From KBS-83 sp051025295 (lineage in GTDB: Bacteria > Acidobacteriota > Terriglobia > Terriglobales > Acidobacteriaceae): a stretch of DNA of 64,000 bases. The notes under the pieces were generated by a model. The model was not told the DNA's origin and ran no database searches. It was given only the letters and a program-made list of their open reading frames with translations. The position numbers and the translations under genes were made by a program. Of the stretch, positions 52,428-59,897 are shown one piece after another. The DNA is taken from assembly GCA_051025295.1 (NCBI GenBank), contig JBMGJV010000001.1. One strand, written 5' to 3'. Every line of letters starts with the position of its first letter. Position 1 is the stretch's first letter.

Positions 52428-53636
52428 CTACGCGTACTTTTCGAGGGCTGCCGACAGCGTCAGCGGTGTCGGGTCCACCTGGCCGGCAGGCGCTCGCGGT
52501 GCGATCAGCACGGCATGGCTCTGCCCTTCGCGCCATGCCAGGAATGTCACTCGTCCGGGCTCCGTGATGCGGGCGGTGTCCAGCCAGACATAATAAGCCG
52601 CCATCTCGGCGTCGCGCAGTGAGCCCTCAGGATCGGGCACTTCCACATTGCTCGCTGCGTCAAACAGCTGGTTCAATGTGCGCTGCCGCTGGCGCGGAGC
52701 GAAGCGCACCAGCATGCGGCTGGGCTGCGCGCGCCGCAGCGTCTCCCGCGCTGCCCACTGGACAAACGAGGTGCTGTAGATCTGCGTGCCGGAGCCCTCG
52801 GCAAACAAACGCGTGATGAAGTGCTGCAGACGCGGATCACGGTTCTGCTTGTCGGCTCCCGACTCTGCGGGCGTCAGTGCGGCCAGCTCCGTGCGCATTG
52901 CCTCGGGTCCGCCGGGGCCAGCGTGCGTGAAGCGATTCATCCGCTCCAGCATGGCTTCGCGCACTGGCCGAAGCTGCGCGTACGAGAGCAGGTTTTGCGC
53001 GTCGGCGTGAAGCGGCCACGGCTCGCCGCCATCGATGTACCAGCGACTGTAGGGTGCGGGCGCAGGCTGCGTGGCCAGCCGGGCCTGCAGCTCGGCAGGC
53101 GTCTGCGCCGTCCACGCAAGCGAACGCAGTGTCACGCCATGCGGCGCGAGCTTGCGAAACAGGCGCGGATCATCTGCCGTCGCATCTTTGCCCACGATCA
53201 CGACCACCATGCGATCCTGCGGTGCGGTGTTCGCATCCGGCGGCACCGCGAGTAGATCGCGCGCGGCCCGGCGATATGTATCGATCTGGCTCGAAGACCA
53301 GAGTGATGCAGTGATCTGCTCGAGCGCCCGCTCCGGCGCGCCCACCCAGTCGCTCGTCGCAATTGCGTCCGGCAGCGTGATCAGCCGAAAGGGCGCGAGT
53401 TTCGCCGCACGCTCGTCGGCCGGCATCGAGACGAGCCACGCGCACTGCCGCTCAAAGGTGCGCCGCTCCGCAGGAAAGCGCCAGTCGTACGTGATGATCT
53501 CGCGCAGAAATGCGGGCGCGACCGCGAGTGGCAACTGCTGCAACAGCGCGAGATGCTGGATAGCGAAGGCGCGCCCTTCCGGCGGATAGCCGCCGAAGCT
53601 GCCATCGCTCAGCGAGGCTGGCGTGAGCGGAGCCAT
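52428..53636 (-). CDS. Conserved hypothetical protein, partner of the Tat phosphatase-fold protein
   Basis: A 402-residue protein beginning MAPLTPASLSDGSFGGYPPE. There is no signal peptide or transmembrane segment. The N-terminal part is helical (FAIQHLALLQQLPLAVAPAF), and the middle has an open alpha/beta look (RMVVVIVGKDATADD). A C-terminal domain of about 100 residues ends RVTFLAWREGQSHAVLIAPR. I cannot name a family. It follows the Tat protein gene with a 2-bp gap, so the two are an operon and probably act together. Confidence 0.75.
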   Translation of the reverse strand: MAPLTPASLSDGSFGGYPPEGRAFAIQHLALLQQLPLAVAPAFLREIITYDWRFPAERRTFERQCAWLVSMPADERAAKLAPFRLITLPDAIATSDWVGAPERALEQITASLWSSSQIDTYRRAARDLLAVPPDANTAPQDRMVVVIVGKDATADDPRLFRKLAPHGVTLRSLAWTAQTPAELQARLATQPAPAPYSRWYIDGGEPWPLHADAQNLLSYAQLRPVREAMLERMNRFTHAGPGGPEAMRTELAALTPAESGADKQNRDPRLQHFITRLFAEGSGTQIYSTSFVQWAARETLRRAQPSRMLVRFAPRQRQRTLNQLFDAASNVEVPDPEGSLRDAEMAAYYVWLDTARITEPGRVTFLAWREGQSHAVLIAPRAPAGQVDPTPLTLSAALEKYA

Positions 53637-53638
53637 GG

Positions 53639-54814
53639 TCAGACCAGCTCCTCGATCGGCCTGCCCTGGACCAGCGGTGTCTCGAAGCCGTGGCGTCTGC
53701 CCAGCGTCGGCACCAGGTCGATGGGCTGAATCGCTCGATCGACAGTTACGTTCTGCCGGATACCTGGACCCATCGCGAGCAGCCAGGTGGTGCGCGCCAT
53801 CGCTCCACCGGTGCGGTGATGTTGAAATCCGTTGCCGCCCGGATCGCCGTCCGCGTCGCGCCCGAAATCCGGCATGATGAACAACGCGGTCTGATCCTTG
53901 TACTCCGGCATTGACTGGATGGTGTGCCACAGATCAGCGCAGATCCGATCCGCCCGCTGTATCGCGTCGACATACAGCGAGTAAGTGCCCGCGTGCGCCA
54001 CGTCCATGTCATGCAGCGTGATCAGCAGCAGCGAGGGCGAGACCTGCGCCATCAGCCGCCGCGCAATCGAGAGCGACAGCTCATCCGCGCTATCGAGCGC
54101 GCGAGCGTCGCGGGTGAAGTCTTCAATCGAGAGCCGCAGGGTGGAGGCTAACTGCTCCAGGTGCAGCTCGCCATCACTCGCCGACAGCGACGGCTGATAC
54201 ACCGGCATCTCGTAGTTGTCTTCAAGCAGGTGCTCGTAATCCACCAGCGAGTGCGCCCGCTGCTGGCTGACCGCTGCCGTGAGCAACTGCTTCGGCAGGA
54301 TCACGCCTGCACCCTGGCCCTGATATCCACCGTGACGGCTGAAACCGATCTGCTGGAAGCCGTTGCTCGGCGCGATCACCCACGCGTCCTCAACGGGTCG
54401 GCTGAGCCCACGCCGAAAATACTCGAAGACCGTTGGATTGCCAGTGGGCTGGGCGATGAAGTTATCGAACGTCTCGTAGCACCCGGTGACGATGCCAGCC
54501 GTGGCGACGTAGTGGCCGAGGATGCCGCGGTTCACCACCTGCGTGAAGAACGTGCCCTGCGGGATCAGCTCATTCAACAGATGCGGAATGTTCTGCTGCC
54601 CTTCAACAGCGAAGGTCTCCTCATCGCGAGCGCCGCCGCCAAACGTAACCACGATAGATCGCGGCCGGGGGCGGACCGCAGCAGCGAAGGCGGAGGGAAC
54701 CAGTGTGGAGGCCGCGGCAGCCGACATCGTGCCGGCGACGAGTTGCAGGAACTCGCGCCGCGTGCGACTGCGCAGCTGCGTGGCGAACGCATCGTGACTG
54801 GTGCTGCGAAACAT
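53639..54814 (-). CDS. Tat-exported protein with alkaline-phosphatase/sulfatase-like fold
   Basis: A 391-residue protein. The Tat signal is RTRREFLQLVAGTMSAAAAS (about 17-36). The body begins SIVVTFGGGARDEETF, then EGQQNIPHLLNELIPQGTFF. The C-terminal half has LFIMPDFGRDADGDPGGNGF with HHRTGG and a late IQPIDLVPTLGRRHGF, as in the alkaline phosphatase superfamily and DUF1501-type proteins. The early metal/nucleophile site is not the canonical one, so activity is uncertain. It is first gene of a pair with the downstream 402-residue protein and divergent from cutC (91 bp). Confidence 0.78.
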   Translation of the reverse strand: MFRSTSHDAFATQLRSRTRREFLQLVAGTMSAAAASTLVPSAFAAAVRPRPRSIVVTFGGGARDEETFAVEGQQNIPHLLNELIPQGTFFTQVVNRGILGHYVATAGIVTGCYETFDNFIAQPTGNPTVFEYFRRGLSRPVEDAWVIAPSNGFQQIGFSRHGGYQGQGAGVILPKQLLTAAVSQQRAHSLVDYEHLLEDNYEMPVYQPSLSASDGELHLEQLASTLRLSIEDFTRDARALDSADELSLSIARRLMAQVSPSLLLITLHDMDVAHAGTYSLYVDAIQRADRICADLWHTIQSMPEYKDQTALFIMPDFGRDADGDPGGNGFQHHRTGGAMARTTWLLAMGPGIRQNVTVDRAIQPIDLVPTLGRRHGFETPLVQGRPIEELV

Positions 54815-54905
54815 CGGTGTGGGCCTTGCGCCGACTCTACACATCCGGAGCGCTGCCTCACAAGGGCCCGTCAGCCAAATCATTGGCTGCGGTATGTTGG
54901 TCGGC

Positions 54906-55712
54906 ATGGCGGACTCCCGCGTGTCTGAGATCAGGGCAGCCCAAACACCACGATTAGAAATCTGCGCCGAGACACTCGCCGCGGCGCATGCTGCCTCGCA
55001 AGGCGGTGCCGACCGCATCGAGCTCTGCGCGGAGCTCTCCGGCGGCGGCGTGACACCGAGCCTTGGCCTGGTGGAACAGGTGTTGACGCGCGTCACCGTG
55101 CCGGTTCATTGCATGATCCGCCCGCGAGCCGGCGATTTCCGCTACAGCGATGGCGAGTTGCACGCCATGCGGCGCGATATCGAACTCGTGAGGCATGCAG
55201 GCGCGGCTGGCGTCGTCCTCGGGGTGCTCACTGAGCAGGCCACGGTAGACGTCGACGCAACCCGCAGGTTGATCGAGGCGGCGCGCCCCATGCGCGTCAC
55301 GTTTCATCGTGCGTTCGACATCACAGGCGACCTGGACCGGGCACTCGATGCGGTCATCGAGACGGGAGCGGACATCCTGCTCACCTCCGGCGGCCGCGAG
55401 CGGGTGACCGATGCGCTGGATACGGTGGCCCGCCTCGTCGAGCGCGCGCAGGGGCGCGTCGAGGTCATGGCCGGCTCCGGCGTCCGGCTGGACAATGCAC
55501 GGCGCGTGCTCGAGGCTACCCGGGTCGACGCGCTGCATACATCGTTGCGGCGCGGCGCTCCCACTCACGATCGACCAGCACTGCCGGGCCTCGCGCCTGC
55601 CGGAACAGTGCAGGCGGACGAGGTGCGGCTGCTCGCCTCGTTGCTGCGGTCGCAAGCGCTTCCTGGGGCGGAGGGCACGGCAGACACACCGCTGCGCCCG
55701 ACCGGCGTCTAA
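54906..55712 (+). CDS. cutC: CutC-family protein
   Basis: A 268-residue TIM-barrel protein. It shows LEICAETLAAAHAASQGGAD with RIELCAELSGGGVTPSLGLV, IRPRAGDFRYSDGE, FHRAFDITGDLDRALD, ILLTSGGRERV and AGSGVRLDNA, the usual CutC signature. CutC was named for copper homeostasis, but its biochemical role is unclear. The ATG at 54906 is used; one at 54894 is also open. It is 9 bp or so from the LssY_C gene start at 55724 and may be cotranscribed with it. Confidence 0.92.
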   Translation: MADSRVSEIRAAQTPRLEICAETLAAAHAASQGGADRIELCAELSGGGVTPSLGLVEQVLTRVTVPVHCMIRPRAGDFRYSDGELHAMRRDIELVRHAGAAGVVLGVLTEQATVDVDATRRLIEAARPMRVTFHRAFDITGDLDRALDAVIETGADILLTSGGRERVTDALDTVARLVERAQGRVEVMAGSGVRLDNARRVLEATRVDALHTSLRRGAPTHDRPALPGLAPAGTVQADEVRLLASLLRSQALPGAEGTADTPLRPTGV

Positions 55713-55723
55713 GCTTTACGGTG

Positions 55724-57097
55724 ATGATGACCTTGGACAGCACGGAGCCGCTTCAACCATTCACGACGAAGAAGGCGAGACGGTCCGGAGTATCGCTCCT
55801 CCGGGCGGCAGGCGTGGTGCCGATGATCGCCTGTTTTATGCTTTCGGGCGCGAGCGCGCAGGCACAGGCGCTGATTCCCCCATCCCCGCAGTCTGCCGCG
55901 CCTGCCGCGCCGGCCGCGCCTACCTCGACAAGTACGGATCAGAGTCCGCAGCCGGATACGCCGCCGCAAGCGCCATCGGCTCTGCCCGGCTCCGCCCCGG
56001 AGGGCGCACATCCCGCGACCCTGCCCGCGAAGTCCGCCGTGCAGACCATCCCAATGCAGCAGCCCAGCGCGGAGCGGCTGAAGGCGCGCAAGAGCAGCTA
56101 CCGCCTGAAAGTGCAGGGCACGGACTGGGTAGACACCAAACTCGTGGTCGCACCCGGCGACTCGCTGACCATCTCGGCCAGCGGCGACGCGACACTCGCC
56201 GACGGACGGAAGGTGACCCCCGACGGATCGGAACGCGGATGGAAGGACCTGCTGCGGCAGTTTCCGGACAACAGCGCGCCCGCCGGAGCGTTGGTCGGCC
56301 GCATCGGCACCGAGGGGGCAAGCGTGCCCTTCGCGATCGGCGCCAGCAAGACCGTCCCGGTGGACACCAGCGGCGAACTGTTTTTGCGCATCAATGCGAG
56401 CTCCGACCTGACGCCGGATGGCAGCTACTCAGTTTCGATTGACCTGAACCAGCACACGCGGCAGGCCAAGGCGCAGGCAGCCGTCGAGACGACCGCCGCG
56501 CTGGCCATCTCGCCCACCACATTTGCCTCGATTCCCCGCCGGGTCGAGGACCAGGACGGCCATCCCGGCGACATGGTGAATTTCGCGCTGCTGGGAACGG
56601 CGGAGCAGGTGCAGAAAGCCTTCCAAAACGCGGGCTGGGTCCAGGTGGACAGCAACAAGCAGGACGCCGTGGTGCACGGTCTGATGGCGACGCTCCAACA
56701 CAAGGCCTACCTCGAGATGCCGATGAGCACGCTCTTCCTCTTCGGCCGCCCGCAGGACTTCTCCTACGCGCGCGCCGACCCGATCACGGTCGCGGCCGAA
56801 CGGCATCATCTGCGGGTGTGGAAGACCGATCAGACTGTCGATGGAAAGCCGCTCTGGGTTGGCTCGTCGACGCACGATGTGGGCTTCGAGCGCGATCAGC
56901 GCAACAACGGGGTTACGCACAAGATCGATCCTGACATCGACAAGGAGCGCGACTTCATCGAGCAAAGCTTCGCCGCAGCGGGCGACCTGCAATCGGCGGC
57001 CTATGTGCTTCCGCCGCACCCGCTGACCGAGGCACACACCGCGACCGGGGGAGACTTCCATTCCGACGGCCGGCTGGTGGTGCTGAACCTGAAGTAG
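55724..57097 (+). CDS. Exported LssY_C-domain protein
   Basis: A 457-residue exported protein. After a basic start (KKARRSG) comes a hydrophobic segment at about residues 28-45, then a Pro/Ala-rich linker to about 110. The next domain, YRLKVQGTDWVDTKLVVAPG then DSLTISASGDATLADG, resembles galactose-binding lectin-like beta folds. The C-terminal half (from about 275) is the LssY_C domain: GDMVNFALLGTAEQVQKAFQ, then AGWVQVD, and later LFGRPQDFSYARAD. LssY_C domains often follow PAP2 phosphatases, but none is fused here. The start codon may be GTG 55721 or ATG 55727. Convergent with the GGDEF-EAL gene. Confidence 0.85.
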   Translation: MMTLDSTEPLQPFTTKKARRSGVSLLRAAGVVPMIACFMLSGASAQAQALIPPSPQSAAPAAPAAPTSTSTDQSPQPDTPPQAPSALPGSAPEGAHPATLPAKSAVQTIPMQQPSAERLKARKSSYRLKVQGTDWVDTKLVVAPGDSLTISASGDATLADGRKVTPDGSERGWKDLLRQFPDNSAPAGALVGRIGTEGASVPFAIGASKTVPVDTSGELFLRINASSDLTPDGSYSVSIDLNQHTRQAKAQAAVETTAALAISPTTFASIPRRVEDQDGHPGDMVNFALLGTAEQVQKAFQNAGWVQVDSNKQDAVVHGLMATLQHKAYLEMPMSTLFLFGRPQDFSYARADPITVAAERHHLRVWKTDQTVDGKPLWVGSSTHDVGFERDQRNNGVTHKIDPDIDKERDFIEQSFAAAGDLQSAAYVLPPHPLTEAHTATGGDFHSDGRLVVLNLK

Positions 57098-57154
57098 GCG
57101 GGCGGCAAGAACTGCTGCCGCCGGAAGTGGCGGTCGCGCAGTCGCGGCGCGAGC

Positions 57155-59647
57155 TTAGACCGCAGCGGAGGGCAACGCGACCAGAGGCTCAGCGGCGAGC
57201 CCTTGCAGACCACCGGTTCCCCGCGTTCCACCCTTGTGGCGATCCGCCAGCAGGCGACCGACCGACGAGGCGGGCAGCGGTCGGGCGAAGTAGTAGCCCT
57301 GCACGCGATCGCAATCCAGCTGCCAGAGCCGGCGCAGCTGCTCTTCTTCTTCCACTCCCTCGGCGACGACCAGCAGACCCAGGCTGTGCGCGACAAAGAT
57401 GATGGCCTGCACGATCGCGATCGTGCCATCCGGCTGGTTGAGGCGCGCGACAAACGAGCGATCGATCTTCAGCGTCTGCACGGGAAGCTGGTGCAGTCGA
57501 GCCAGCGATGAGTAGCCGGTGCCGAAGTCATCGACCGAAAAGTGAATGCCGGTGCGCGCAAGGGTGTCGATCTGGCGAGCGACCTGGCCGACATCCCGCA
57601 TCACCGTCGATTCCGTGACCTCCATCTCGAGCGCGGACGGAGCGAGGCGGTGGTGGTGGAGGCGCTCGACGACATAGCTTGAGAAGTCGAAGCGCGAGAG
57701 CTGCAGCGGCGACACGTTGAAGGCGATGCGGACGGGGTGATAGCCGAGGTCCTGCCATTCCCGAGCCTGCCGGCAGCACTCATCGAGCACCCAGTTGCCG
57801 AGTGGCACGATCAATCCGCTCTCTTCCGCGATCGGGATGAACCGATCCGGGTAGATCATGCCGAGTTGCGGGTGTCGCAGGCGGACCAGTGCCTCCAGCC
57901 CGCAGAGCTGACCATCGCGCATATATTGCGGCTGGTAGTGCAGCTCCAGGCCGCCATCCTTGAGCGCGCGGCGCAGGTACTTCTCGAGTTCGGTCGCCTC
58001 GAGGGTCGCCGCCGAGATCTCCTGGGTCACGTGCATGTACTGGTTGCCGCCAGCCTTTTTGGCCCGGTACATGGCGGTGTCGGCGTCGCGCCAGAGCAGC
58101 GCGGCATCCTTGCCGTGGTCCGGATAGACCGCGATGCCGATGCTGGCCCCAAGTTCCAGCTCGATGCCGTTGTGGCGGTACGGCTCGGACAGGCTCTGGA
58201 GGATTTCAGCCGCCAGCCGCTCGGCGTCATCGAACTCCGCAATCTGGTGCAGCAGGACCGTAAATTCCTCGCCGCCGGTGCGGGAGACCGTGTCGACGGC
58301 ACGCACCCGCGAGCTCAGCCGCCGCGCGATCTCCTTCAGGCAGACATCGCCGATCCCATGGCCGTAGGTGTCGTTGATCTGCTTGAAGCGGTCGATGTCG
58401 AGACAGATGAGAGCGGCACGCTGCCCGTACCGGTACGCGTAGGCGAAGGTCTGGGTCATGCGGTCTTCGAGCAGGGCGCGGTTCGGCAGCCCGGTCAGCA
58501 CATCGTGGTTCGCCTGGTAGACCAGCTGCTCGTGGAGGCGATCGCGCTCAGTCACGTCCTGCATCAGCGAAAACGTCACCGTGCGGCCTTCGAATTCCAT
58601 CTGGTGCGAGGCGATGTCGACGAGCAGAAAGCTGCCATCCTTGCGCTGGTGTCGCCACGGGCCGTTCAGTGTGCTGTCGGTGGTGCGGCGCAGCTCCGCA
58701 ACCAGCCGGTTGAACTCCTCACCCGGCCGGATGTCCGTCATTGTGAGCTGCAGAAACTGCTCGGCCGTGTACCCGTACTGACGCTGCGCCGCCTCGTTCA
58801 CCTGGAGAAAGGCGAGCGTCTCGGTGTCATACATCCACATCGGGTGCGGGTTGGACTCGAACAGCATGCGGTAGTGCGCGCCGGCGGCCTCCGCATTGCG
58901 GATCTCTTCTTCAAGCAGCGTCAGGATCATACCGACCGCCGCCATGTACTTCGGCAGGTTCCAGAGCTCAGCGGGAAGCTGAAGGGCGGGGAGCAGCGCC
59001 GCGAGCATGCCGGCAGTGCTCCACACGCCGGCCCAGGTATACAGGCTGAGCACCACCGTCCGAACCCCGGCGGTGTAGCGGGTGACGTCAAAGCTGTAGA
59101 GCAGCGCCAGCAGCGCGAACACCTGCGTGAGGATGACGCTGATGATGGCATCGTCCTGGTGGTGCTGGATGGCGTAGCCCAGCCAGATCGAGCAGCCCAG
59201 CACGCACAGGCAGAGCACGAGGAACAAGCGGCGCCGATGCACCGCAACGCGCCATGCCACCAGCAGGGTAGCGCCCTCACCGGCAATGGCCCAGAGCGGC
59301 AGGAAGCGATTTCCCGCCGGCAGGAAGCAGGCAGCGGCCAGCGCGGCCAGCCACGGCACACCAAGGCAGACCAGGACAGCCAGCCAGCGACCCGTCACAT
59401 AGCGCACATAGCTGGTGGAAAGAACGAAGAAGATGCCGCCCAGCACCAGCGAGCCCAAGACGGCGAAGTCCTGCAGGGCGTGGCCGGTCGGCGTCGCCGG
59501 GCGCAACAGCAGGCCCGCGAAGTGGACCAGGATGAGGCACCAGGCGATCAGCCAGTAGCGCACCCGCAGTGAAGGTCGTTTCCTGTAGACGGAGGTGAAC
59601 AGCAGCACCATCGCGCCCAGTGAGAGTAGATCCAGAGTTCCGCTCAT
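57155..59647 (-). CDS. Membrane PAS-GGDEF-EAL cyclic-di-GMP enzyme
   Basis: An 830-residue inner-membrane regulator. Residues about 1-235 hold seven or so hydrophobic helices. A PAS domain (about 250-370) begins YRMLFESNPHPMWMYDTETL. The GGDEF domain (about 375-540) has the active-site form GGEEF and an intact inhibitory RxxD (RAVD) five residues before it. The EAL domain (about 560-800) has EALVRL, DDFGTGYSSL and AEGVEEEEQ. Both catalytic halves look intact, so it may both make and break c-di-GMP. The ATG at 59647 is used. It lies beside surface-protein genes. Confidence 0.93.
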   Translation of the reverse strand: MSGTLDLLSLGAMVLLFTSVYRKRPSLRVRYWLIAWCLILVHFAGLLLRPATPTGHALQDFAVLGSLVLGGIFFVLSTSYVRYVTGRWLAVLVCLGVPWLAALAAACFLPAGNRFLPLWAIAGEGATLLVAWRVAVHRRRLFLVLCLCVLGCSIWLGYAIQHHQDDAIISVILTQVFALLALLYSFDVTRYTAGVRTVVLSLYTWAGVWSTAGMLAALLPALQLPAELWNLPKYMAAVGMILTLLEEEIRNAEAAGAHYRMLFESNPHPMWMYDTETLAFLQVNEAAQRQYGYTAEQFLQLTMTDIRPGEEFNRLVAELRRTTDSTLNGPWRHQRKDGSFLLVDIASHQMEFEGRTVTFSLMQDVTERDRLHEQLVYQANHDVLTGLPNRALLEDRMTQTFAYAYRYGQRAALICLDIDRFKQINDTYGHGIGDVCLKEIARRLSSRVRAVDTVSRTGGEEFTVLLHQIAEFDDAERLAAEILQSLSEPYRHNGIELELGASIGIAVYPDHGKDAALLWRDADTAMYRAKKAGGNQYMHVTQEISAATLEATELEKYLRRALKDGGLELHYQPQYMRDGQLCGLEALVRLRHPQLGMIYPDRFIPIAEESGLIVPLGNWVLDECCRQAREWQDLGYHPVRIAFNVSPLQLSRFDFSSYVVERLHHHRLAPSALEMEVTESTVMRDVGQVARQIDTLARTGIHFSVDDFGTGYSSLARLHQLPVQTLKIDRSFVARLNQPDGTIAIVQAIIFVAHSLGLLVVAEGVEEEEQLRRLWQLDCDRVQGYYFARPLPASSVGRLLADRHKGGTRGTGGLQGLAAEPLVALPSAAV

Positions 59648-59842
59648 CCGTGACCTGTACCCCAACCAGTGACCGGGCGAACTCGGTACCCGACACAGCG
59701 GGCGGACCACAACCGAGGCCTGTGAAGTATTTCGACGGTAACCGGGCTTCCCATCAGTCTCAATATCACGAAAGTTCCAAGCTGCTGAAGGACATAACCT
59801 TGGGTCCCAGTTCCTTGGTTACTGATGAGGTATAGCTGCCAG

Positions 59843-59883
59843 AAAACAGCGCGAGCCGCTGCCCTATGAAGGCAGCGGCTCGC
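59843..59883 (-). terminator. Terminator of the OmpA-like barrel protein
   Basis: On the minus strand GCGAGCCGCTGCC pairs perfectly with GGCAGCGGCTCGC (13 bp, 7-base loop), followed by GCTGTTTT. It starts 15 bp after the stop codon of the barrel gene. Confidence 0.9.
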
Positions 59884-59897
59884 CCGCTCTACAGAAT

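Noticed and set aside
57101..57122. Hairpin GGCGGCA/TGCCGCC between the convergent LssY_C and GGDEF genes as a terminator
   Set aside because: The stem is 7 bp and no T-run follows on either strand, so termination cannot be supported.
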